Source of the DNA: SIG603 sp964370635
GTDB taxonomy: Bacteria > Bacillota > Clostridia > Oscillospirales > Acutalibacteraceae
Assembly: GCA_964370635.1 (NCBI GenBank)
Contig: CAYJJU010000023.1
Location: forward strand, 1-29,734
Direction of reading: 5' to 3'
Length of the DNA stretch: 29,734 nt
Shown in pieces: positions 1-7,455 of this stretch. The notes beneath the pieces are model-generated. The model saw only the letters and a list, made by a program, of their open reading frames with translations. It was not told the origin of the DNA and made no database searches. The translations under genes and the position numbers were made by a program. Position 1 is the first letter of the stretch. The number at the start of each line of letters is the position of its first letter.

Positions 1-5
1 TTGCG

Positions 6-31
6 AAAAACGACCAAGGCTCTGCCTTTGG
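6..31 (-). terminator. Probable terminator downstream of the PHP gene
   Basis: On the minus strand an 8-base arm (CCAAAGGC), a 3-base loop and a 7-base arm (GCCTTGG, one bulged base) are followed by TCG and a run of five T. This is a plausible intrinsic terminator about 40 bases after the PHP gene stop. A second small dyad (TTTTTC-GA-GAAAAA) lies at about 41-54. Nothing else is visible in bases 1-67. Confidence 0.55.
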
Positions 32-67
32 AAACCGCAATTTTTCGAGAAAAATCGAGTAAAGCTT

Positions 68-1351
68 TTACTGCTTCTTTCCGTAAAACCTATTATAAAA
101 ATTTAAAGTCCTGTTGTAAAGCAAATTTAAAAGCTCGCTTTGGTCTTCTTCTCCTATTAGGTGAGATTTTAGGGCTCTTCCTTGCTCAAAGCAAAGCTCT
201 TCGTACTCTGGGAAATACTCCGAGAGTAAAAAGTTTGCAAATTTAACCATGCGCAAATTACCATAACTTTGCGTGTAGCTGTTATTGTAATTTTCAACCG
301 CAACGCTGTAGCCGTTTTTGATTGCGCTTATTATGCTTTTTAGTGATGAATCCTTACTAAAAACCAATGTGAATTCCTGTGTGAAATACACGGGTGGCTC
401 TGTTCCATGAGAGTCGGAAGAGCCCACGACATTTACATTTATTCCGCTGGCACGCATGTCAAAGTACTGCGCAAGCTGATGGTTGTTTTCAAGTGGAGTT
501 TGTCCGCCTAAGAGTTCAAATGCGTCGTAAATTTCATTTTTTAGCAGGGCTTTTGTCATGTCTTCTCGCATATTATAGGTGTTTGGCGCCCAATATGGGT
601 GGACAAGCACGGCAAGGCCTTCGCCTCTTTTAATTTCCTTTGCAATCCACGCCCTTCTTCCGTAGTCAATTTTTTCAATTTCTTCATCAAAAGGGGAAGT
701 CTTTGCAAGCTCTTTTGCGCATTTGTTTGCCTGCTCTTCGTTTTCTTTGTAATATTCATTCACGCTAAAATTACCGCCGAAATTTATTGCGTGGATATAG
801 CCTCCAAAAACATGCACTTCCTCGCCGTTAAATAAGTGCAAATTTGATTTGAGGTCTTTAAAGCGCTCTATCGCTTCTTGTGAGGGGTAATACCTTTCGT
901 GGTCGGTGATTGCAAGAAAATCGAAGCCGTGCTTCCTATAATTTGCCGCAACAACCGCAGGCTCTTCCTTGCCGTCTGAATAATAGCTGTGCACGTGCAA
1001 ATCGCCCTTTAAAACACGCCTTTGATATAAATCGTCTAAAACGGCGTACACGGAAAATGTTAGTGCGGTTTTTTGGTTTTGCTCGCTGACTTTAATGTTA
1101 TACTGCTGTTCTTTTTCAAAAATATATGAAAAGCTAAGGCTTCCGTCTTTGTCGATATTATATTCGTTTAAGGCATAATTTGCATTTAAAGATGCCTCCA
1201 TAGACTGCTCCATAGGAAATATTTGTAAAACGTAATTTTTCTCAAAGTCAAATTTAGCATGTGCGCCCCTTGGCGTGATTTTTATAAGCGAGCTTTCGTT
1301 AAGCCTATAAACCTGTTGTGAAATTTTGTAATTTGCAAGTTCAGTTTTCAT
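68..1351 (-). CDS. PHP-domain (CehA/McbA-like) metallohydrolase
   Basis: Predicted cytosolic metal-dependent hydrolase, 427 residues. The PHP signature is complete: GDLHVHS (116-122), TDHE (149-152), a GEEVH segment (176-180), HPY (251-253) and SSDSHG (311-316). Together these give the His/Asp/Glu ligands for two or three metal ions. The first ~110 residues form a separate beta-rich region, as in CehA/McbA-type proteins, and no signal peptide is seen. PHP proteins usually cleave phosphoester bonds; the substrate cannot be read from the sequence. It is the last gene of a minus-strand unit with a lipoprotein, a PnuC-like transporter and an MFS symporter. A GAGGAG ribosome binding site 8 bases upstream supports the start. 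Family assignment is secure; substrate is unknown. Confidence 0.88.
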   Translation of the reverse strand: MKTELANYKISQQVYRLNESSLIKITPRGAHAKFDFEKNYVLQIFPMEQSMEASLNANYALNEYNIDKDGSLSFSYIFEKEQQYNIKVSEQNQKTALTFSVYAVLDDLYQRRVLKGDLHVHSYYSDGKEEPAVVAANYRKHGFDFLAITDHERYYPSQEAIERFKDLKSNLHLFNGEEVHVFGGYIHAINFGGNFSVNEYYKENEEQANKCAKELAKTSPFDEEIEKIDYGRRAWIAKEIKRGEGLAVLVHPYWAPNTYNMREDMTKALLKNEIYDAFELLGGQTPLENNHQLAQYFDMRASGINVNVVGSSDSHGTEPPVYFTQEFTLVFSKDSSLKSIISAIKNGYSVAVENYNNSYTQSYGNLRMVKFANFLLSEYFPEYEELCFEQGRALKSHLIGEEDQSELLNLLYNRTLNFYNRFYGKKQ

Positions 1352-1388
1352 GTGGATACTCCTCGTAATTTTAATAATATTTGTGAGA

Positions 1389-1883
1389 TTATTCTGATAA
1401 TGCTACATTTAGGGTGAACTCATGCAGGGCTTCATAAAATTCGTCGTGGTTTTCGGGAAAAGCACCGCCTGCATATGCCGAGATTGTTCGCTCGTCTTCA
1501 TATTCTATAAATAGAGAGGTGCTGTCGGTATCCATTGCGCCCTCATAAGCGGAGGTCTCAAAGCCGTCCCAAGAGTAAATGTCGTGCTCCTGACAAATTA
1601 CATGAATAGCCTCGTAAATAGACTTATCCACTATTTTCTCGACTGCAACATGGGTGTATGAATTTTGGATTTCGGCAAAATATGTTTCAAATGTAAAATG
1701 CACTCCGTCGGACTTTGTTCGTATATCGACAGAGTAACTGCCTGCCATTGGTATTATGTAGTCAAATCTAAAAGTTTTCATCGTTAAGCTCTCGTCCTCC
1801 AAATTGCTCTCGTCAAGTTGCGCACCTGTGTCGCAGGCGCATAGAAGAAGTAAGGCTATAACGAGCAGTGCAAGTTTTTTCAT
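1389..1883 (-). CDS. Small predicted lipoprotein, unknown function
   Basis: A 164-residue protein beginning MKKLALLVIALLLLCACD: a lysine-rich start, a hydrophobic core and a lipobox ending at Cys15 or Cys17, so probably lipid-anchored on the outside of the membrane. The rest is acidic and mixed alpha/beta with no motif I recognise. It ends 37 bases before the PHP gene and starts 31 bases after the PnuC-like gene, so it is almost surely co-transcribed with them. GGGAGG stands at normal spacing before the ATG. It could be a surface binding or sensing partner of the transporters, but that is only inferred from position. Confidence 0.75.
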   Translation of the reverse strand: MKKLALLVIALLLLCACDTGAQLDESNLEDESLTMKTFRFDYIIPMAGSYSVDIRTKSDGVHFTFETYFAEIQNSYTHVAVEKIVDKSIYEAIHVICQEHDIYSWDGFETSAYEGAMDTDSTSLFIEYEDERTISAYAGGAFPENHDEFYEALHEFTLNVALSE

Positions 1884-1914
1884 AATTTTCCTCCCTTTAA
1901 TAGGTGTCGTATAA

Positions 1915-2607
1915 TTAATTGCTATATGCTTGTCGCTTTTTAATTTTTCTCCAGTTGAAAAATGCGTAAAAATCGTTTACTAAGAAAATTATAAAGCAGA
2001 AAACCATTGTAAGATACGAAATGTTTTGTGCCGTTGCAAGCGACCATAGAAGTATCAAGACTATGTCGTTTAAGCAGTAGCCCAAAGCGTAAAACTCGCT
2101 TCGATAATAGGTAAGTGCAACTGCAATAAAACTTGTGGTCACAGAAGCGGTGCTAAGAGGCAGGTATGCGGTGTCAAAATATTTTAGCACAAAGTAAAAA
2201 ACAAAGGTTATAACAATACTTGAAACAAGGATTTTGAGTATTGTTTTTTTATTTATGCTCATCACTTCTACCTCGGTCTTTTTGCCCTTAAAAGGGTGAG
2301 CAAGCCATGAAATTGTGGCCAAAAGTGCCATGGGGGCGGTCATTAAAAGGTAGGTGAGCATCTCGCCAAAATAGTTTAAATCGTAGGAGATAATTCCGTA
2401 AAACACGCTAAAAACCACCGTTAATATCTGGCCTATAACATTGCCCTTTGCAAGAAATATGAGTGCCGTCACGCCGATTAGCGAGGCTATAAGCGACAGG
2501 GAATGAGTCCCTCCGCCTATGAAAAAAGATAGAGATATAAGGACAACCGAGATGCCCCACAGCCATTTTTCAAAGGCTGTAAAATAAGTCTTGATGATGA
2601 GTTTCAT
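1915..2607 (-). CDS. pnuC: PnuC-like nicotinamide riboside/mononucleotide transporter
   Basis: A 230-residue integral membrane protein with seven to eight hydrophobic segments. The first half holds the PnuC-type stretch with LAKGN, ISYDLNYFGEM and a following APM...W; the C-terminal helix ends in NDFYAFFNWRKI, matching the family's ND-x-Y-x(n)-W-x-K/R pattern. PnuC proteins are SWEET-like facilitators that take up nicotinamide riboside or related vitamins, trapped afterwards by phosphorylation. No NadR-type kinase is in the window, so the substrate could be another vitamin (PnuT and PnuX relatives carry thiamine and riboflavin). The AAAGGA Shine-Dalgarno abuts the ATG unusually closely, but no better start is seen. 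It lies 29 bases after the MFS gene. Confidence 0.82.
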   Translation of the reverse strand: MKLIIKTYFTAFEKWLWGISVVLISLSFFIGGGTHSLSLIASLIGVTALIFLAKGNVIGQILTVVFSVFYGIISYDLNYFGEMLTYLLMTAPMALLATISWLAHPFKGKKTEVEVMSINKKTILKILVSSIVITFVFYFVLKYFDTAYLPLSTASVTTSFIAVALTYYRSEFYALGYCLNDIVLILLWSLATAQNISYLTMVFCFIIFLVNDFYAFFNWRKIKKRQAYSN

Positions 2608-2636
2608 TCCTTTCGCATTAAAAATGCATTTTAGTC

Positions 2637-4061
2637 TTATGCGCTAAATTCATTTTTGAGTCTTTCTATCGCGGCTTTGTCACCGCTATCGATACTTTGT
2701 CGAATTTCTGCCTGCTTTTTCATGTCGATTTTATATTTAAGCGATATAAGTATTCCGAAAGTCATTAATAAAAGCGGAGCAAAGCATATTACCACCCTTA
2801 TGGCCATCTGTGCGGATTCAGGCTGGCTGACTATTTTTTCGGCGCCTGCAACCTGCTCTGTAAAGCTGAAAAATCCCAGCACTGCCATGACGGCCGATAG
2901 GCCTATAGCCTGTGCTACTTTGTTTATGAAATTTACAAAACCGCTGATTGCGCCCTCGCTTCTTTCGCCCGTCACGATTTGTGCAGTGTCCACAACATCG
3001 CCAAACATTGCATGGGGCACAAGTCCCGGGCCGCTAATGCCAAAGCCTATAACCACGGCGGCTATTATTACCGCTATGTCCGGCACACCGGGCTGTAGGG
3101 TGAAAAGGACTATTCCGGTTAAAATCCAAACTGTTGCACCAAAGCGATAGGCAAATGCCTTGCTCGTTTTACCTATAAGCCATAAATAAAATGGAAGGGC
3201 GAATATTTGGGTTGCAAACATGCTTCCGGCACCGATTAGGCCAAGCGCCGAGCTGCCGCCTGATGCCGTCACGTCTCTTGCTATGTAAAAGTCTATGTAA
3301 AAGAAAAATAGTGAGCTCATTACCGCCATGGTCATCTGTAAAGTTAAAAGCATTCCGAGATACTGTCTAAAAGGTTTTACCTTTAAAAATCTCGTAAATT
3401 CATCTAATCTAAATTTTCTTTTTACGGGCGGAGTAATAATTTGCTCCCTTGCAAAAAGTCCCGTTAAAAGTACCGATAGGCCAAAAATCCCGCCAAATAT
3501 CAGGCTCATTACAATGTACCCTTCATTTCCGTCATAGGCGCCGACTATCATGCCGGGAACGGCTACGCATAATATAGATGAAAAAATGCTAAATGCAAGC
3601 CTTATAGAATTTGCAGAGGCCCTGTCCTTATAGTCCGAGGTAAGCTCTGAGGATAGAGACGAGTAGGGAATCATGACCATGGTTTGTGTTGTGCTAAAAA
3701 ACATGTATGAGAAAAGCACGCATAAAACCCTTAAAATCTCATTTTCTATAGAATAGGGGAAAAACATTAAAAACATCGCCAAAACAACTAAAGGGGAAGC
3801 TATTACAAGATAAATCCTGCGCTTTCCAAATCTTTTATTGACAGTGGCATCGGAAATTCGCCCCATCAGTGGGTCACTGACTGCGTCCCAGACCCTTGCA
3901 ACAAACATGACAAGTCCTATTAAAAAAGGGGAGAGCCCCACTGCGAGTGCCAAAAATCCGGGGTATAAGAAATTCACGATATTAAAAGAACCTCCGCCAA
4001 AAAGGTCTGCCACGGCAAATGCCAGTTTATTTCCCATACTAAGCTTAGTTTTTCTGTCCAT
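2637..4061 (-). CDS. MFS transporter, GPH (MelB-like) family
   Basis: A 474-residue protein with about 12 hydrophobic segments, the normal length for glycoside-pentoside-hexuronide:cation symporters. The N-terminus has the family pattern: an early FAVADLFGG region, then RVWDAVSDPLMGRISD (residues ~56-71) carrying the Asp pair that corresponds to the cation site of MelB, followed by a basic cytoplasmic loop (KRFGKRR). Likely role: Na+- or H+-coupled uptake of a glycoside or related small molecule; the substrate cannot be told. First gene of the unit that continues into pnuC, the lipoprotein and the PHP gene. AAAGGAG lies 8 bases before the ATG, and a TATAAT-like -10 stands upstream on the minus strand near 4100-4110. 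Confidence 0.87.
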   Translation of the reverse strand: MDRKTKLSMGNKLAFAVADLFGGGSFNIVNFLYPGFLALAVGLSPFLIGLVMFVARVWDAVSDPLMGRISDATVNKRFGKRRIYLVIASPLVVLAMFLMFFPYSIENEILRVLCVLFSYMFFSTTQTMVMIPYSSLSSELTSDYKDRASANSIRLAFSIFSSILCVAVPGMIVGAYDGNEGYIVMSLIFGGIFGLSVLLTGLFAREQIITPPVKRKFRLDEFTRFLKVKPFRQYLGMLLTLQMTMAVMSSLFFFYIDFYIARDVTASGGSSALGLIGAGSMFATQIFALPFYLWLIGKTSKAFAYRFGATVWILTGIVLFTLQPGVPDIAVIIAAVVIGFGISGPGLVPHAMFGDVVDTAQIVTGERSEGAISGFVNFINKVAQAIGLSAVMAVLGFFSFTEQVAGAEKIVSQPESAQMAIRVVICFAPLLLMTFGILISLKYKIDMKKQAEIRQSIDSGDKAAIERLKNEFSA

Positions 4062-4162
4062 TTTCTGCGCTCCTTTGTCAGTTTTATTATTTAGTGTAAT
4101 TATAATACATAAGCTTCATAAAATAAAGGGTTTTATAAAAAATATAATATGTGCAAATTTCG

Positions 4163-4191
4163 TTGAACTATGTCGTTTTATGATGTATAAT
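4163..4191 (+). promoter_or_regulatory. Sigma-A-type promoter for the HPP gene
   Basis: TTGAAC (4163-4168), a 17-base spacer and TATAAT (4186-4191) form a near-consensus promoter 38 bases before the HPP gene start. The opposite strand of the same 170-base gap carries a TATAAT near 4102-4107 for the divergent MFS operon, with only a weak -35. Confidence 0.72.
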
Positions 4192-4229
4192 GAAAATAAT
4201 AATAAATATAAAAACGGGGTGCTGAAAAG

Positions 4230-4727
4230 ATGAAAAAACCTAATTTTAGTAAAGCGGAAATTAGACTTTGTTTTTTAAGAAGTCTATGTGTTTCAGCGTT
4301 TGTACTGTTTACAATAGTACTTGTGCACTTAGTCGACAATGCAATATGGATTACATCTTTAGGCGCAACTACCTTTATAGCATTTGCCTTTCCAAAGGCG
4401 GAAGCCGTAAAAAAACGTGTTATTTTAGGCGGTTACATATCGGCTTGTCTGTGGGGTGTCATAGCGGCCTTAATCCTTCAAGCGGTGGGATATCCTCATG
4501 TGCTTACAATCGCCCTTTGCGTAGTTGCCGTTTTTTTAACAACAATGTGCATGACAGTATTTGACTTTGAGCATCCTCCCTCGGCGGCACTTGCGCTAAG
4601 CTTAGTGCTTTCAAACGAACCAATCCAAACCGCACTGTTATCTATTTTATGCGTAGTAATTTTATGTCTAATAAAAATGCCACTTGCTAAACTGATTTTA
4701 AGGGAAAGCGATAGTGTTAAAAAGTAG
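4230..4727 (+). CDS. HPP-family integral membrane protein
   Basis: A 165-residue protein with four to five hydrophobic segments. The signature stretch FEHPPSAALALSL (about residues 112-124) contains the HPP motif that names the family, followed by the usual alanine-rich helix. Family members are small four-helix membrane proteins; some plant and cyanobacterial members take part in nitrite transport, but bacterial function is mostly unknown. It has its own promoter, lies divergent from the MFS operon, and has a GGGGTG ribosome binding site 8 bases before ATG. No clear terminator follows before the flavin-reductase-like gene, so read-through is possible. Confidence 0.82.
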   Translation: MKKPNFSKAEIRLCFLRSLCVSAFVLFTIVLVHLVDNAIWITSLGATTFIAFAFPKAEAVKKRVILGGYISACLWGVIAALILQAVGYPHVLTIALCVVAVFLTTMCMTVFDFEHPPSAALALSLVLSNEPIQTALLSILCVVILCLIKMPLAKLILRESDSVKK

Positions 4728-4823
4728 GGGCGAGTATACGTCTAATTTGCTCGACTAAAATTAATTTAAAGTATTATTTTCTTTGTGGTGTTTTTTAGTA
4801 AGGATATTTATACAATCTGCGGA

Positions 4824-4855
4824 AACAAACATGACATACTGTTGTCGTGTTTGTT
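4824..4855. promoter_or_regulatory. Inverted repeat, candidate operator for the flavin-reductase-like gene
   Basis: AACAAACATGACA (4824-4836), a 6-base gap and TGTCGTGTTTGTT (4843-4855) form a 13-bp dyad with a single mismatch. It lies immediately upstream of, and touches, the extended -10 element at 4857-4865, so a bound repressor would cover the -35 region. There is no run of T after it, which argues against a terminator. Confidence 0.55.
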
Positions 4856-4856
4856 A

Positions 4857-4865
4857 TGGTAGAAT
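4857..4865 (+). promoter_or_regulatory. Extended -10 promoter element
   Basis: TGGTAGAAT matches the extended -10 form TGnTATAAT with one change. No good -35 hexamer lies 17 bases upstream; that space is taken by the inverted repeat. It would start transcription about 45 bases before the flavin-reductase-like gene. Confidence 0.45.
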
Positions 4866-4915
4866 AGTAAAACAAAGAGAGCCAAAATCTAAATATTTTA
4901 GGAGAGTGTAATGTT

Positions 4916-5614
4916 ATGAAAAAGGATTTTTCTACAAGACCGGAAACAATTTCTAAACAATACTGTGAAGCTGTGGGTGGTTTTTCATGGTATGATTTTG
5001 TGACAGCCATGCCCTCGTTAGTGTTCGTTGTCACAGGTTGGAAATCTAACGGAAAAGAAAATGCTTGCCTACAATCTTGGTCGACTTTTGTAGGAGGAGG
5101 GACAGATGACTTTATCTGTATTATGAGCAAAGTTAATAAAAACGGACATATGTATCAATCACTAAAAGAAACTGGCGTTTGTGTGCTGAATTTTCCCTCA
5201 AATGATATATACGGACGTTGTGCAAAAACGATAGGTAATAATGAGTTTGAAACTAATGAAATTACCGCCGCCGGACTAACGGCAGAAAGAGCTGTTATAG
5301 TCAATGCACCGAAAATTAAAGAGTGTTTTCTTAATATAGAATGTGAGTTTTTATGGGAACATGAATTTTTCGAAGGAAGCCATGATATGACGGTTGCGCT
5401 CAAAGCCGTCAACATATGCATGGATAGTGACCACTATGACCAAACAAAACTCGGCAGATACGGAAAGACCGGATATTTGTATCAAATCGACCAGCCGACA
5501 AATCCAGAAACGGGCGAAGGACTAATATATGGTCCAGGTGGAACAGTAATAGGAACGGGAGTGGGTCCCGGAACAATAGAACCAGGCGCCCCGATTGAGT
5601 GGATTACAAAATAA
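4916..5614 (+). CDS. Flavin reductase-like (FMN-binding split-barrel) protein
   Basis: A 232-residue soluble protein resembling the flavin reductase/split-barrel flavoproteins: VTAMPSLVFVVTGW near the start, then a CLQSWSTFVGG segment, the GVCVLNFPS strand (about residues 87-95), and NIECEFL followed by HDMTVALKAVNI later on. Such proteins bind FMN and either reduce flavin or act as NAD(P)H-dependent oxidoreductases or electron carriers. The last ~30 residues are unusually rich in Gly and Pro (GPGGTVIGTGVGPGTIEPG). An in-frame choice at 4911 is excluded because ATG TTA TGA stops at once, so the start is 4916 with GGAGAG upstream. A palindrome over its promoter suggests induction by a specific regulator, but none is encoded next to it. 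Confidence 0.8.
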   Translation: MKKDFSTRPETISKQYCEAVGGFSWYDFVTAMPSLVFVVTGWKSNGKENACLQSWSTFVGGGTDDFICIMSKVNKNGHMYQSLKETGVCVLNFPSNDIYGRCAKTIGNNEFETNEITAAGLTAERAVIVNAPKIKECFLNIECEFLWEHEFFEGSHDMTVALKAVNICMDSDHYDQTKLGRYGKTGYLYQIDQPTNPETGEGLIYGPGGTVIGTGVGPGTIEPGAPIEWITK

Positions 5615-5634
5615 GCATAATCTGTACAGAGTAA

Positions 5635-5674
5635 GGCTACCACTATCAGTTTTGATAGTGGTAGCCTATTTTCC
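5635..5674. terminator. Bidirectional intrinsic terminator
   Basis: A perfect 14-bp stem (5635-5648 and 5653-5666) with a 4-base loop, followed on the plus strand by TATTTTCC. It separates two convergent units, the flavin-reductase-like gene and the hydrogenase operon, and probably serves both. Confidence 0.85.
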
Positions 5675-5683
5675 TTGCCAAAA

Positions 5684-7453
5684 TTATTTCATTATTTCCT
5701 CTATCATATCTCTTTTTACATAGTGGGTATGTAGTAGGTGGTGGGATTTCTCTGCGCATGGGCTTACTAGAAATTCTTCGTAAAGTTTTAGTATTGAAGG
5801 GTTTTTGTGCGACTCTCTCATCTTTTTGCCTTCGTCTTCGCCATACAGTGCCTTCATGCGTTTTTCTCGCACATTCGGGTCATCAGACCTTGGTTGGCCT
5901 CCGCCTGTTATGCATCCGCCCGGGCAACCCATTACTTCGATGAAGTGATAAGGTGACTCGCCTTTTTCTATTTGCTCCATTAGAATATTTGCGCCCTTTA
6001 GTCCGCTTGTGACGGCGACTTTTACTTCTACTCCCTCAAGATGGCTGTACTCGGGCAAAAGACCCTCGAGTTTTATAGTGCCCGTTTTAATTTGCTCCAA
6101 ACCAACAATTGGGGAGACGTGCAAGTTTTCAAAAGGCAAAACTTTGCCTGTAAGTATGGTGTAAACCGTCCTGAGCGCCGCTTCCATTACGCCGCCTGTA
6201 AGGCCGAATATGTCCGCAGCTCCTGTTGAAAAGCCCATGGGCTCGTCAAAGTTTTCGTCTGCTAAATTATTATAATCTATTCCTGCCTCTTTAACCATTC
6301 TGCCAAATTCTCTTGTGGTAAGTACGGCATCGACATTTTTACAGCCGTCGTTTATCATTTCGTCTCTTTGTGCCTCAAATTTCTTTGCGGTACATGGCAT
6401 TATGGACACCACAAACATCTTTTTGGGGTCTATGCCTATTTTGTCTGCATAATAAGATTTTGCAAGTGCGCCTAGCATCATATGGGGTGATTTGCATGTC
6501 GATAAATGCGCAAGCTTTTCGGGATAATGATTTTCCACAAATTTTATCCATCCGGGCGAACAGCTGGTTATCATGGGTAAGGTGGCATTCGGGTTTTGTA
6601 CCCTTTGTAAAAATTCTGTGCCCTCCTCCATTATTGTAAGGTCGGCCGCCCAGTTTGTGTCAAACACGTCGTCTACTCCGAGTGCTCGCATTGAAGCGGC
6701 AAGTTTTCCCGTGTCGCTTGTTCCGGGTTTTGCGCCGAACATTTCTGCTATGGCAACCCTCACGGCAGGCGCTACTTGAATTACAACCCTCATTTCGGGG
6801 TCGTTAATAGCGTCCCAAACTTTTCCTATAGAGCTAGTCGCTTCTAGTGCGCCCACGGGACATACCACGGTGCATTGACCGCAGTTAGAGCAGGCCGAGG
6901 ACGATATCTCTCCGTCCATTTGCGGGCCTATTACGGTGTCAAATCCACGGTTTTGTGCACCCAACACTCCTACACCCTGTATCTCGTTACAGGCAGTCAC
7001 ACAGCGCCTACATAGTATACACTTTGATAAATCCCTTGTAAGCGATACGGAAATATCTGTTTTTTGCCTTGTGCTGTCGCTGTCAAAAACAGTCTCGGTC
7101 ACACCTAACTGCTCACCCAGTTTTTGAAGCTCACAGCTCTGATTTCTCACACAGCTTAAACAGTTTTTTGAATGGTCTGACAGTATGAGATTATAAAGCA
7201 TTCGCCTTGCCTCTTGAACACGTTTTGAATTTGTGATGACTTTCATCCCCTCGCGCACATTTGCTATGCAAGATGCCACCAAGGTTCTTGCGCCCTCGAC
7301 TTCTACACTGCAGATTCTGCAAGAACCACATTTGTGTATTCCCTCAAGATAGCAAAGTGATGGTATTAATACTCCATTTTCTTTTGCCGCTTGTAAAATA
7401 GTGTAATCGTCAGGCACACTTACATTTTTATTATTAATCGTTAAATTTACCAT
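5684..7453 (-). CDS. hydA: [FeFe] hydrogenase catalytic subunit (HydA/HndD-like)
   Basis: Cytosolic, 589 residues; makes or uses H2. Order: N-terminal [2Fe-2S] ferredoxin domain (C34, C45, C48, C62; an extra C42); His-ligated [4Fe-4S] segment (H94, C98, C101, C107); two [4Fe-4S] ferredoxin motifs (C145-C148-C151-C155 and C188-C191-C194-C198); then the H-cluster domain with L1 TSCSPGW (296-302), L2 IMPCTAKKFE (C354) and L3 EVMGCPGGC (C510, C514), ending in the small-subunit-like tail with HTHY. Length and layout match HndD and HydA of NAD(P)-linked hydrogenases. L1 has Ser where clostridial CpI has the second Cys (see findings). The ribosome binding site AGGAGG is formed by the last two Arg codons of the upstream gene, two bases away. 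Maturases HydE/F/G are not in the window. Confidence 0.95.
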   Translation of the reverse strand: MVNLTINNKNVSVPDDYTILQAAKENGVLIPSLCYLEGIHKCGSCRICSVEVEGARTLVASCIANVREGMKVITNSKRVQEARRMLYNLILSDHSKNCLSCVRNQSCELQKLGEQLGVTETVFDSDSTRQKTDISVSLTRDLSKCILCRRCVTACNEIQGVGVLGAQNRGFDTVIGPQMDGEISSSACSNCGQCTVVCPVGALEATSSIGKVWDAINDPEMRVVIQVAPAVRVAIAEMFGAKPGTSDTGKLAASMRALGVDDVFDTNWAADLTIMEEGTEFLQRVQNPNATLPMITSCSPGWIKFVENHYPEKLAHLSTCKSPHMMLGALAKSYYADKIGIDPKKMFVVSIMPCTAKKFEAQRDEMINDGCKNVDAVLTTREFGRMVKEAGIDYNNLADENFDEPMGFSTGAADIFGLTGGVMEAALRTVYTILTGKVLPFENLHVSPIVGLEQIKTGTIKLEGLLPEYSHLEGVEVKVAVTSGLKGANILMEQIEKGESPYHFIEVMGCPGGCITGGGQPRSDDPNVREKRMKALYGEDEGKKMRESHKNPSILKLYEEFLVSPCAEKSHHLLHTHYVKRDMIEEIMK

Positions 7454-7455
7454 AT

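Noticed and set aside
1..246. Plus-strand open frame of 81 codons at the left edge
   Set aside because: It lies antisense to the end of the PHP gene, has no ribosome binding site, and resembles no protein.
2656..3150. Plus-strand open frame of 164 codons inside the MFS gene
   Set aside because: Antisense shadow of a clear 12-helix transporter; Ser/Ala/Thr/Ile-rich composition is typical of such shadows.
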